The notes under the pieces are model-generated. The model was not told the DNA's origin, searched no databases, and worked only from the letters and a program-made list of their open reading frames with translations. The translations under genes were made by a program, and so were the position numbers. Shown in pieces: positions 9,314 to 17,585 of a stretch of DNA of 64,000 nt (positions are counted from its first letter, which is position 1; each line of letters begins with the position of its first letter). This DNA comes from an uncultured Sphingomonadaceae bacterium (GTDB lineage: Bacteria; Pseudomonadota; Alphaproteobacteria; Sphingomonadales; Sphingomonadaceae), in assembly GCA_947495985.1 (NCBI GenBank), contig CANMBD010000003.1, forward strand, positions 186,001-250,000, given 5' to 3'.

Positions 9314-10482
9314 CTACCCAAATTGATCTGAAGAACCAGTATGCACACGCAGTTTTGCCCGAAACGAAGTCTGATGAGTTTGCAAGGCAGGAATTCGTCA
9401 AGAGTTTGAAGTTCCATCTAGCCAGCCAGGTGTCGGTTGGTAACAAGGACGCGTTTGAAGGGCGGGCGGCAAAGGCGTTTAAAAAACAGGAAGGTCGTGA
9501 ACCTGAAACCATGCAGGATGTTCGCAAGGCTATGGAGAACGATCCTTATTTTCTGTTCTGGAGCGCAATGCAGCGCAACAGTCAGGAAATGATGTGGAAA
9601 TCCACACAGCTACCCGTCGAAAGACAGTTGGGCAATCTGATCGCGAAATCGAATGACGGAGCTGATTGTGGGTCCTTGCGACTTGATCCCGATCTCGAGA
9701 TTCCACGTTATCACAACGCGGTTGATATTCACTGCATGCCCGGTGGGTATCATACCGAATTCACAGATGACGATCTCGCCAACGGCGCGGTTTATGACCG
9801 TGCGGTGTATATTTACGCCATGGGCCGGATGGGACCGCTTAACTCCGATATCGGAGATACAACGATCGCCTATCTGAAAGAGAATTATCCCGATTTCAAA
9901 CCACGTAGGATTCTGGACATGGGTTGTACAGTTGGCCACTCTACCTTGCCCTATCTGGAAGCTTATCCGGATGCAGAAGTCTATGGGATCGACGTAGGCG
10001 CGCCGGTTTTGCGTTATGCGCATGCGCGGGCAAAATCGTTGGGCAAACCGATCCATTTCAGCCAGCAAAACGCTGAACGGACAGATTTCGAGGACGGGTA
10101 TTTCGATCTGATCGTAAGCCATATTCTGGTTCACGAAACCAGTCATCGTGCGATCCGTTCGATTATGCGCGAATGCCACAGACTACTCTCTGCCGACGGC
10201 ATTGTAATCCACGCCGAAACTCCTCCCTACCGTGACTTGCCTGCCTATGATGCGTTCATGCTCGACTGGGATACACGCAACAACAACGAACCGTTCTGGG
10301 GCGCCAGCCACGACATAAAGGCAGATGAGATCGCCGGTGAAACCGGGTTCGATCCCGCCAAGGCATTTGAGGCATATCAGCCGAGTGCCTTTGACGCCGA
10401 AGAAGCCCGGCGCACTAAAGTGTTTCAGGGTGGTGACTTTGGCGGCGGTGGTGCCTGGTGGTTATGGGGCGCGCGTAAGTAA
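9310..10482 (+). CDS. Class I SAM-dependent methyltransferase-like protein
   Basis: AAGGAGAG precedes the ATG. The 390-residue protein has a helical N-terminal region of about 150 residues, then a Rossmann methyltransferase core: motif I ILDMGCTVGHSTLPYL (near 200), an acidic end of strand 2 (VYGIDVG), motif IV-like YFDLIVSHILVHE and motif V-like MRECHRLLSADGIVI. The extra N-terminal domain is longer than in stand-alone small-molecule methyltransferases. In a cluster that seems to dispose of formaldehyde, it could transfer a methyl group to or from a pathway intermediate. Demethylation by this fold would need an acceptor that is not visible here. It is translationally coupled to the gene upstream. 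Confidence 0.8.
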   Translation: MTTQIDLKNQYAHAVLPETKSDEFARQEFVKSLKFHLASQVSVGNKDAFEGRAAKAFKKQEGREPETMQDVRKAMENDPYFLFWSAMQRNSQEMMWKSTQLPVERQLGNLIAKSNDGADCGSLRLDPDLEIPRYHNAVDIHCMPGGYHTEFTDDDLANGAVYDRAVYIYAMGRMGPLNSDIGDTTIAYLKENYPDFKPRRILDMGCTVGHSTLPYLEAYPDAEVYGIDVGAPVLRYAHARAKSLGKPIHFSQQNAERTDFEDGYFDLIVSHILVHETSHRAIRSIMRECHRLLSADGIVIHAETPPYRDLPAYDAFMLDWDTRNNNEPFWGASHDIKADEIAGETGFDPAKAFEAYQPSAFDAEEARRTKVFQGGDFGGGGAWWLWGARK

Positions 10483-10560
10483 GGAGTAAAACCAAAGGAA
10501 AAAGAGAAGCGTCAACCAACGCGCTTCCCTTTTCGAGAATGCAAAAGACGCGAGGATCAA

Positions 10561-10923
10561 ATGCCAGACAGGATCGAACTTCAAAAAAAGGCCAAGGGCC
10601 AAAGGCCGCAATATTTCGAGGATCCAGCGGTGGAAAAGAACATTTCTATCACGATGGCGCTGGCCGGCGAAGTCGCGGTGCTGCGTGATCGGATAGATGC
10701 TATCGAGCGGATGCTGGGTGCGGGAGAGAAAGTCACCAGCGAAGCCATCGATGCCTTCATTCCAACTCCTGAAGTTCGTGAAGCGCGAGATGCTTGGCGA
10801 GATGAATTTCTGGGCAATGTCCTGCGGATTGTTCATCAAGAGCGTGAGGAGTTGCAGAAGGCAGTCTCTGGGCACCAAACTTACGAAGAAGCGATCCAGC
10901 TTGTGGAGAACGAAGAACCTTGA
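10561..10923 (+). CDS. Conserved-looking small hypothetical protein
   Basis: The 120-residue soluble protein starts at an ATG after a GAGG-like site. It is mostly helical and charged, with a possible coiled coil (IAMALAGEVAVLRDRIDAIERM-like region around 30-50) and an acidic C-terminus. The motif RPQYFEDPAVEKN near the N-terminus is distinctive, but I do not recognise the family. It lies between the methyltransferase and the second hydrolase on the same strand with short gaps, so it probably belongs to the operon. Helical accessory proteins of this size often bind a partner enzyme. Confidence 0.6.
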   Translation: MPDRIELQKKAKGQRPQYFEDPAVEKNISITMALAGEVAVLRDRIDAIERMLGAGEKVTSEAIDAFIPTPEVREARDAWRDEFLGNVLRIVHQEREELQKAVSGHQTYEEAIQLVENEEP

Positions 10924-10930
10924 AATTGAG

Positions 10931-11050
10931 ATGAAAACGGATGTTCATTTCTGGCTGCGGGTTGAGTGCGTCATGCAGCTGGACAGACATGTCCACGTGG
11001 AAGATTTTCCGCGCACCACCAGACAGAAGGCCGAAGGAATTCTTCCATGA
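10931..11050 (+). CDS. 39-residue small protein overlapping the second hydrolase
   Basis: A short frame opens at ATG 10931 directly after GAAATTGAG and ends in an ATGA overlap with the hydrolase start at 11047. The product is basic and aromatic-rich (MKTDVHFWLRVECVMQLDRH at the N-terminus). The four-base overlap and position between two operon genes favour a real coupled micro-ORF or a translational coupler. No family is recognisable at this length. Confidence 0.35.
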   Translation: MKTDVHFWLRVECVMQLDRHVHVEDFPRTTRQKAEGILP

Positions 11051-11841
11051 CCATACGCCGCGCCTATGCAGACTGCCGGGACGGGCAAATTCATGTTCGC
11101 GAAACTGGCGATCAATCTGCACCGACGATTTGCTTCTTTCATCAGACCGCTTCGTCTGGAGCGATGTTCGAACAAGTCATGGAGCTCTTGGCCGATCGAT
11201 ATCATTGCGTCGCATTGGACTCACCCGGATTTGGACAATCCTATCAGCCTCAGGAAATACCCGATATGCGATTTGTTGCAGATCGGTTGATTGAAGCAAT
11301 TGATGATTTGAAAATCTCGAGTTTTCACGCTTGCGGGCATCATACTGGTGGTTGCGCCACCATAGAGATGCCGCGCGCTTATCCTGGCCGGCTGGAATCG
11401 CTGACGCTTATTGGCCCCGTACTGGTCAACGATGCTGAGAAGGAAGAGTATAAGAAGACATTTGTACGCCCGTTCACCGCCGAACCGACAGGCGAATTTT
11501 TGATGACCGCGTGGAGGTATCTGGAGATGATCGGCGCAGCAGCAACGGTTGATCTTCATTGCCGGGAGATGGCTGATCACCTGACCGCGCGCGAATCCAT
11601 GCCGATGGCGTTCAGCGCGGTCTGGAATCAGGATGTAGAGGCTGCCTATCGGTCCGTCGACATTCCATTGCACATCATGTGTTCAAAGGATGACGTGCTC
11701 TGGCCTCTTTTCGAACGGGCTGGTCAAATGCGCCCTGATGCCGCCCAATCAGTGGTTGGCGGTTCTGATTTCCAACCCGATCGGGATCCAGACGGAGTAG
11801 CTAATGCAATGGTAGAATTTCTCGATCAGTTGAACAGTTGA
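11047..11841 (+). CDS. Alpha/beta-hydrolase-fold protein with His at the nucleophile position (paralogue 2)
   Basis: The ATG at 11047 is chosen because AAGGAA precedes it and because the homology with the hydrolase at 3891 begins there (RRAYADCRDGQIH versus RKGYADCSAGQIH). The 264-residue protein repeats HQTASSG (32-38), GHHTG (97-101) in place of GxSxG, the acid region SKDDVLWPL, and SDFQP where the catalytic His loop should be. It also shares REMADHL and AVWNQD with its paralogue, in the cap region. Identical loss of both Ser and His in two copies argues for a selected, non-classical active site, not decay. It is probably a second step or second isomer handler in the same pathway. Confidence 0.8.
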   Translation: MTIRRAYADCRDGQIHVRETGDQSAPTICFFHQTASSGAMFEQVMELLADRYHCVALDSPGFGQSYQPQEIPDMRFVADRLIEAIDDLKISSFHACGHHTGGCATIEMPRAYPGRLESLTLIGPVLVNDAEKEEYKKTFVRPFTAEPTGEFLMTAWRYLEMIGAAATVDLHCREMADHLTARESMPMAFSAVWNQDVEAAYRSVDIPLHIMCSKDDVLWPLFERAGQMRPDAAQSVVGGSDFQPDRDPDGVANAMVEFLDQLNS

Positions 11842-11865
11842 ACAACAAAAGCAGGAACATTCATA

Positions 11866-12468
11866 ATGGCACAAAATTACGCTAGAGTAAAAACTTGGAT
11901 GTTAGCGTTTCTTTTGACACTGACTCTTTTTGCGCATCCAGTTCACGCTGGCTCCAATCAAGAGAGCGCCGGCTATTATGTCGAGGAAAAAATGCTGGTC
12001 AAACCAGGCAAGGAAGACTGGTTTATCGAGTATTGGAAGAGCAAGGTATTGCCGGTATTCGAAGATATGCCAGGGTATATGGGTCATACGATCTCCACGT
12101 CCAATGCTGATCCAGACCTGTCTGAAGGGGAGGAAAACTTTGGCGCCTTGTTGCCCCTTGGGCCGCCTGACGAAGTCTTCATTGAGCACGGCGGCTTACA
12201 ACTTCGTGGCACGACTACCAACACCATGATCCATTTTGACTCGCTGCTGCGCGGGACCTACAATTTTAAGGTTGTGCACTATTGGAAGGACGCTGAATCC
12301 TTGCGTGGTTTGTTGCCACTATTCGGTCCCACCTGGACGCGCATTAACGGTGGCAAGGACCCTTGGGGAACATTGGAGCGCGATTATTTCACCAATCTCG
12401 AGAACCATTGGGACACTGTTTTCCGTGTGGTTGATCAATCCAGTTCAGACCTAGCAAAAGAGAAATAG
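11866..12468 (+). CDS. Exported protein with a dimeric alpha/beta-barrel-like domain
   Basis: The 200-residue protein has a clear signal peptide (hydrophobic core WMLAFLLTLTLFAHP, cleavage after VHA near residue 28), so it acts in the periplasm. The mature part begins YYVEEKMLVKPGKEDWFIEY and contains a second similar strand-helix half (YNFKVVHYWKDAESLRG). That is the pattern of ferredoxin-like, EthD/NIPSNAP/ABM-type barrels. Most such proteins are cytosolic monooxygenases or isomerases, so the exported version is unusual. It sits 25 bp after the hydrolase and 1 bp before the SnoaL-like gene. It could act on substrate as it leaves the receptor. Confidence 0.65.
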   Translation: MAQNYARVKTWMLAFLLTLTLFAHPVHAGSNQESAGYYVEEKMLVKPGKEDWFIEYWKSKVLPVFEDMPGYMGHTISTSNADPDLSEGEENFGALLPLGPPDEVFIEHGGLQLRGTTTNTMIHFDSLLRGTYNFKVVHYWKDAESLRGLLPLFGPTWTRINGGKDPWGTLERDYFTNLENHWDTVFRVVDQSSSDLAKEK

Positions 12469-12469
12469 C

Positions 12470-12871
12470 ATGAGCGATTTGGAAGAAGCGTTTACTGGTT
12501 TGGTCGATGCCTTGGCCACCGGTGATCTTGGAGGATTTTATGGCAGGATCGATCCCCGTGCTGTCATCCTCGATGAAGATCTGCCATTCAGGGTCGATCG
12601 AGGTGGTTTCGAGGCGCATATTGCTTTCCATGGGCCAGGCAACTGGGAAGGCTTCCAATGGAAGCCAAGCCACGCACGGTTTCTAACTGCGGGACTGGCA
12701 GGGGTGGTTACTGGTTTTGCGATGTTTCGTGGAAAACCGGTTGATTCCGGTTATCGGCTGCGACCCATGCTGTTTACCCAGACCTGGCACCGGGAGGATG
12801 GTGATTGGAAGGTCACAAGTTGGCACCAAAGTCCAATCGTAGGTCATGTCAGCACGCAATCGCCTGGTTAA
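12470..12871 (+). CDS. SnoaL/NTF2-like protein (paralogue 1)
   Basis: The 133-residue protein has the cone-shaped NTF2 layout: N-terminal helices (LEEAFTGLVDALATGD), then VILDEDLPFRVDRGGFEAHI, and a four-strand curved sheet ending TQTWHREDGDWKVTSWHQSP. The gene starts one base after the preceding stop codon, which implies coupled translation. The next gene encodes a related protein with matching (D)(E/H)D(L/V)PF and closing SP...SPG segments. Members are isomerases, cyclases, dehydratases or hydroxylation partners on ring compounds. No catalytic assignment is possible from sequence alone. Confidence 0.75.
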   Translation: MSDLEEAFTGLVDALATGDLGGFYGRIDPRAVILDEDLPFRVDRGGFEAHIAFHGPGNWEGFQWKPSHARFLTAGLAGVVTGFAMFRGKPVDSGYRLRPMLFTQTWHREDGDWKVTSWHQSPIVGHVSTQSPG

Positions 12872-12883
12872 AAGGAGACACCC

Positions 12884-13303
12884 ATGTCCGAAGCAAACTT
12901 AAAAAATGAGACTCACCCTGCCGGCGTAGCCTTCCTGGAAGCCTGGGCAAACACTATTTCACATGAGCTTCGACTATCGTTCCTTGATGAAACAGCGATG
13001 ATTGTCGATCATGATGTGCCTTTCCCGATGGACAAAGAGGCATATGCTGATCACCTTGCTTTTCATGTTGAGCATTGGAGTAATCGGGAATTTTGTGTGC
13101 ATGGTTTGCAAGTCGATGCATTCGACGCAACGGTCGTGGTTTCCTGCTTTTTTAACGAGCGGGGCAAGCCAAAGAATGGTGGCTTCCGTCAACGACCTGG
13201 CTTTGTCACGGCCACATGTGTTGAAACCGATGCAGGTTGGAAGGCGTTGCATGTCCATATGAGCCCGCTGCGCGCACAAATTTTAGATGCTTCACCGGGC
13301 TGA
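12884..13303 (+). CDS. SnoaL/NTF2-like protein (paralogue 2)
   Basis: AAAAGGAGA precedes the ATG. The 139-residue protein is a second NTF2-fold member: VAFLEAWANTISHEL helix, VDHDVPFPMDKEAYADHLAF, and closing strands WKALHVHMSPLRAQI. It aligns along its length with the protein at 12470, so the pair arose by duplication, and they may form a heterodimer or act on successive intermediates. The residue after the VPF motif differs (Met-Asp-Lys versus Val-Asp-Arg), so the pockets are probably not identical. It ends 90 bp before the formaldehyde dehydrogenase gene. Confidence 0.72.
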   Translation: MSEANLKNETHPAGVAFLEAWANTISHELRLSFLDETAMIVDHDVPFPMDKEAYADHLAFHVEHWSNREFCVHGLQVDAFDATVVVSCFFNERGKPKNGGFRQRPGFVTATCVETDAGWKALHVHMSPLRAQILDASPG

Positions 13304-13393
13304 TTCTCGCTGAGGTATATTGTCGAAAAAAGTTGGCTTCGCTGCTTCTGAGATACTCTGATGCTGGTTCAATGATCATGAAGGAATTGCTGG

Positions 13394-14500
13394 ATGAAAA
13401 CCCGTGCCGCTGTTGCTTTCGAAGCGAAACAACCGCTCGAAATTGTTGAACTTGATCTCGAAGGGCCCAAGAGCGAAGAGGTGTTGGTTGAGATTAAGGC
13501 GACCGGCATTTGCCATACAGACGCGTATACGCTGGACGGCTTTGACAGCGAGGGATTATTCCCCAGCATTCTGGGTCATGAAGGGGCCGGCATAGTGCGT
13601 GAAGTTGGCAAGAATGTCACCAGTGTTACCCCCGGCGATCACGTGATTCCACTTTACACCCCCGAATGCCGCCAATGTAAGATGTGTCTTTCCGGCAAGA
13701 CCAATCTTTGCAGCGCCATTCGAGAGACACAGGGTAAAGGTTTGATGCCCGATGGCACCTCACGATTCAGCTACAAGGGAGAGACAGTTTACCATTATAT
13801 GGGCTGTTCCACTTTTTCGAACTTCACAGTCTTGCCTGAAATCGCGTTGGCCAAAATTCGCCGTGACGCGCCGTTTGAAAGTAGCTGCTACATTGGCTGT
13901 GGTGTTACTACGGGGGTCGGTGCAGTGGTGAACACGGCCGATGTCAGACCGGGCGAAAAAGTTGTGGTGTTTGGACTTGGCGGGATTGGACTGAATGTCA
14001 TCCAGGGTGCGAAAATGGCGGGCGCTGATCGCATCGTTGGTGTCGACATCAATCCATCGAAAGAAGAATGGGGCCGCAAATTCGGCATGACCGACTTCGT
14101 TGATCCGAAGCTGGTCAAAGATATTGTTGCTTATCTCGTCGAGCTGCTTGATGGGGGTGCTGACTACAGTTTTGACTGCACCGGAAATACCGATGTTATG
14201 CGACAGGCACTGGAATGCTGCCACAAGGGATGGGGAACGAGCATCATTATTGGTGTCGCCGAAGCGGGAAAGGAAATCACAACGCGACCCTTTCAGCTTG
14301 TCACTGGTCGCAACTGGCGCGGCACCGCCTTTGGCGGCGCGAAAGGACGAACAGATGTACCCCGGATTGTGGATTGGTATATGAATGGAAAAATCCAGAT
14401 TGATCCCATGATCACGCACAGGTTGACACTGGACGAAATCAACAAGGGTTTCGACTTGATGCATTCCGGTGACAGCATTCGGAGCGTTGTCGTGTACTGA
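13394..14500 (+). CDS. frmA: S-(hydroxymethyl)glutathione dehydrogenase / class III alcohol dehydrogenase
   Basis: The 368-residue protein is full length for the family. It shows the catalytic zinc region [13 protein letters not shown] and GHEGAGIV, the structural-zinc cysteines in [17 protein letters not shown], the Rossmann motif [13 protein letters not shown] and the class III-typical [10 protein letters not shown]. It oxidises the spontaneous adduct of formaldehyde and glutathione with NAD+, giving S-formylglutathione. It is placed at the end of the catabolic block and followed by a formate-dehydrogenase-like gene, which strongly suggests that the pathway releases formaldehyde. No S-formylglutathione hydrolase gene is visible in the window. 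Confidence 0.93.
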   Translation: MKTRAAVAFEAKQPLEIVELDLEGPKSEEVLVEIKATGICHTDAYTLDGFDSEGLFPSILGHEGAGIVREVGKNVTSVTPGDHVIPLYTPECRQCKMCLSGKTNLCSAIRETQGKGLMPDGTSRFSYKGETVYHYMGCSTFSNFTVLPEIALAKIRRDAPFESSCYIGCGVTTGVGAVVNTADVRPGEKVVVFGLGGIGLNVIQGAKMAGADRIVGVDINPSKEEWGRKFGMTDFVDPKLVKDIVAYLVELLDGGADYSFDCTGNTDVMRQALECCHKGWGTSIIIGVAEAGKEITTRPFQLVTGRNWRGTAFGGAKGRTDVPRIVDWYMNGKIQIDPMITHRLTLDEINKGFDLMHSGDSIRSVVVY

Positions 14501-14569
14501 TCAGCGTGTCCAGCAGGTAGACGGGTCGGGGATTCGCTGCAGGAACTGGATCAAGAACAGAGGTTTGGC

Positions 14570-16753
14570 ATGACAGATACTGTCGTCGGAGGTGGGCCAA
14601 AAAAGGTTTTGTACACGCTTGATACCGTTCGTCGCATTGGGCTGTCAAAAGCCGCCAAGGCATTGCACGCCAAAAATACGTGCAAGGCTTGCGGGCTTGG
14701 CATGGGCGGACAAATGGGAGGCATGACGAACGAGATTGGCGAATTTCCGGCAATTTGCAACAAGAGCGTCCAGGCGCAACTGACTGATATCCAACCGGCG
14801 ATTCCGGAAGAAATATTCGCGCACAGCCTGGCAGAGCTTGATGAATTGTCGTCCAGGGAATTGGAGCATATGGGCCGATTGACCCATCCGCTTCATAAAA
14901 CCGCAGATTCCAAAAAATTTCAGATCGTAAGCTGGGATTCGGCCATGTCTGTCATGAGCGAGCGATTGGCGGAAACCGAACCTGAACGCAGTTTCTTTTA
15001 CAGCTCCGGGCGATCCTCCAACGAGGCGGGATTTCTGTTTCAGCTCCTCGCCCGCGCGTTCGGGACAAACAACGTCACCAATTGTTCCTATTATTGCCAT
15101 CAGGCGACATCTGTAGCGCTGAAATCGACAATTGGGACGGGAACTGCAACCGTCGAGCTTTCCGATTTGAAAGAAAGTGATCTGGTATTTGTGATTGGCG
15201 CCAATCCTTCATCCAATCATCCCAGATTCATTCACTTGCTGAAATCGGTCCGTGACCGAGGTGGGAGCGTTATTGTCATCAATCCCGCGAAGGAACCGGG
15301 CCTCGTCAAGTTTGCGGTACCCAAGAGCCCAACTTCGATGCTGAAGGGCGGCGACGAAATTGCGTCCCTTTATCTGCAACCACGAATAGGCTCCGATATC
15401 GCTTTGTTCAAAGGCCTCGCCAAAGCCTTATTGGAGGAGAATGCAATCGATCGGCGGTTTATCGACCGGCATACCGAGCATGCAAACGAGTTCCTCGCAG
15501 AAGTGGCCTCGATATCCTGGCAAGAAATATCCGATCACTGCGGCATTGACCGCCGTGAAATTGTTCAGGCAGCGCAGTTGTATTCCAAAGCTGAATCGGC
15601 GGTATTTGCCTGGGGCATGGGAATGACTCATCACACGAATGGCGTGGAGAATATTGAATATATCTCCAATCTGGCGCTGATGCGCGGAATGATTGGCCGA
15701 CCCGGTGCGGGACTGCTTCCCCTACGCGGACACAGCAATGTGCAGGGCATCGGTACAATTGGCGTCAAACCGGTTCTTGCGCGGGATGTGATTGCGCACA
15801 TAGAAACGAATCTCGGCCTCAAGCTGCCAGACAGCGAAGGCATGGATACGCTCGCAACAATGCAGGCGGCGGCGTCTGGCGATATCGACGCTGCAGTTAT
15901 CATGGGCGGCAATCTTTTTGCTGCGACACCCGACAGCAAAGCGGCAAAAAAAGCGATGGGCAATATCGGCTTCAAGGCTTTTCTGACGACAACATTGAAC
16001 AAGGGGCATCTTGCCGGTGCCAATGGCGGCGAAACGGTGATTTTACCGGTAACCGCCAGAGATGAAGAATGGGAACCAACCACCCAGGAATCCATGTTCA
16101 ACTACGTCCGAATGAGTGACGGTGGTATTGCGCGCCATGCCAATGTCAGGCCCGAAACTGCCATTTTGTCAGAACTTGGGCACAGATTACTGCCCGACAG
16201 TCCCATAGATTTTCCCGCTTTTGGCCGTCACAGCCGGATAAGAAAATCCATAGCTGACATCATCCCCGGGATGGAGGAACTGAAATCAATTGATGTTGCC
16301 AAAAAGGAGTTTTCCGTTCGGAATCGGATAATGCATGAACCGGTGTTTCGCACTCTCAGTGGCAAAGCCCGGTTTGTAGTTGGTGCACCTCTTCCGAAAA
16401 AGGCCCGGGCTGCCAGTTTTCGGTTCACCCTGGCGACAATCAGAAGCGAGGGACAGTTCAACAGCATCGTCTATGAAGAAAGGGACAGCTACCGCCAGAC
16501 GGAAACCCGATGGTGCGTGCTGATGAATCCCTCAGATATCAAGGAAATGGGGTTTGATAAGGGGGGAAGGGCGACGATGCGCACGAGCTACGGCGAGATG
16601 ACTGACTTGACAGTCTATCCCTTTGATGTGCCAGCCGGCGATGTGCTGGCTTATTATCCGGAAGCTAACATATTGACATCTCATATTATTGATCCCCGGA
16701 GCAAAACGCCGGCATTCAAGTCCATTCCCGTAGAGATTTTGAAAGAAGACTAG
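14570..16753 (+). CDS. FdhF/YdeP-family molybdopterin oxidoreductase (formate dehydrogenase-like)
   Basis: The 727-residue protein has an N-terminal iron-sulfur-like segment (CKACGLGMGG with C38 and C41, and C63 in AICNKS), the molybdopterin oxidoreductase body (SGRSSNEAGFLFQLLARAFG, NCSYYCHQATSVALKSTIG, VIGANPSSNHPRF, LRGHSNVQGIGTIGV) and a C-terminal dinucleotide-binding domain. There is no Tat-like signal peptide, so it is cytoplasmic. YdeP/FdhF relatives include formate dehydrogenase-like enzymes. Its position 69 bp after frmA supports oxidation of formate to CO2. The chemically equivalent YdeP group has uncertain activity in other bacteria, so formate is an inference from context. It is the last gene before the phage-like region. 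Confidence 0.82.
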   Translation: MTDTVVGGGPKKVLYTLDTVRRIGLSKAAKALHAKNTCKACGLGMGGQMGGMTNEIGEFPAICNKSVQAQLTDIQPAIPEEIFAHSLAELDELSSRELEHMGRLTHPLHKTADSKKFQIVSWDSAMSVMSERLAETEPERSFFYSSGRSSNEAGFLFQLLARAFGTNNVTNCSYYCHQATSVALKSTIGTGTATVELSDLKESDLVFVIGANPSSNHPRFIHLLKSVRDRGGSVIVINPAKEPGLVKFAVPKSPTSMLKGGDEIASLYLQPRIGSDIALFKGLAKALLEENAIDRRFIDRHTEHANEFLAEVASISWQEISDHCGIDRREIVQAAQLYSKAESAVFAWGMGMTHHTNGVENIEYISNLALMRGMIGRPGAGLLPLRGHSNVQGIGTIGVKPVLARDVIAHIETNLGLKLPDSEGMDTLATMQAAASGDIDAAVIMGGNLFAATPDSKAAKKAMGNIGFKAFLTTTLNKGHLAGANGGETVILPVTARDEEWEPTTQESMFNYVRMSDGGIARHANVRPETAILSELGHRLLPDSPIDFPAFGRHSRIRKSIADIIPGMEELKSIDVAKKEFSVRNRIMHEPVFRTLSGKARFVVGAPLPKKARAASFRFTLATIRSEGQFNSIVYEERDSYRQTETRWCVLMNPSDIKEMGFDKGGRATMRTSYGEMTDLTVYPFDVPAGDVLAYYPEANILTSHIIDPRSKTPAFKSIPVEILKED

Positions 16754-16907
16754 AATGAGCAGGTTCGATGGATTGCGATAGATCACTCATTGTCTGAAGT
16801 CGAAGCAAGCTTGTCACTTGGCAATTGTCATTGGGGTCGGATTGATAAGGTCGATTATGTCAAATGGAGGGCTGGCAGAACCTTAAGCTATTTGATATTG
16901 TTCGCGC

Positions 16908-17504
16908 ATGGCAGACTTTAGCCATATTAGAGCAATTGGGTTTCAGCTACAGATTGATCGGATCTGCAAAGGCGAACGCCTGGGCGATCAAGAATTGCTC
17001 GAGATTGTCGAGTATTTTGACCCACCACTACTCAATCCCGAAGAAATGGATGTCGTCGCCAATGAACTGGATGTGTCTCGTCCAAGAAAGCGTGGCCGAC
17101 CAGCTGGAATGATTGCCCCGAGAAAGCTGGTGGCCGATCATATCGAGAGCATCAGCCGCCCTGACATCCCCGAAAAATTTTTGAAAATACTTGCAGAGCG
17201 TCTTCGTTCGGGTCGGCGTTTTCCATACTCAGTTCGCGCGAGAAAAGCGTATCGTGAAAATCGAGCTTCGAAAATGCATCTGTTCATCAGTGCGTTGTAT
17301 GCTGATGCGAAGGACGCCATGGCCGTGGGTAAGACACAAATCCAATATCCTGAGATGGAACCATTTGAGTTTCCCGAAGAAACTGGAAATTACTCACTTC
17401 ATGAACGTGCGCTAAGAGCCGTCAATCATATCATGAGGACATATCTGGATGTGGATCCTCCATCTGAACGCAGGATGCTAAACATCATTTCCGAGAAAAG
17501 GTAA
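16908..17504 (+). CDS. Hypothetical protein with AT-hook-like motif
   Basis: The 198-residue basic protein carries RPRKRGRPAG (around 59-68), an AT-hook-like minor-groove binding motif, followed by helical segments (FLKILAERLRSGRRFPYSVR) and an acidic, aromatic stretch before the C-terminal helix LHERALRAVNHIMRTYLDV. I do not recognise a named family. It precedes the ParB-methyltransferase by 81 bp on the same strand, in the position where such modules carry a small-terminase-like or regulatory protein. A DNA-binding function is plausible from the motif but not shown. Confidence 0.6.
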   Translation: MADFSHIRAIGFQLQIDRICKGERLGDQELLEIVEYFDPPLLNPEEMDVVANELDVSRPRKRGRPAGMIAPRKLVADHIESISRPDIPEKFLKILAERLRSGRRFPYSVRARKAYRENRASKMHLFISALYADAKDAMAVGKTQIQYPEMEPFEFPEETGNYSLHERALRAVNHIMRTYLDVDPPSERRMLNIISEKR

Positions 17505-17585
17505 CTTAATTGACTCGGTTTTCGTGAGTGATTTGCTGGCGACCAACACATATTTGGACGACTTCATTGTTAATGGAGTATCCAA

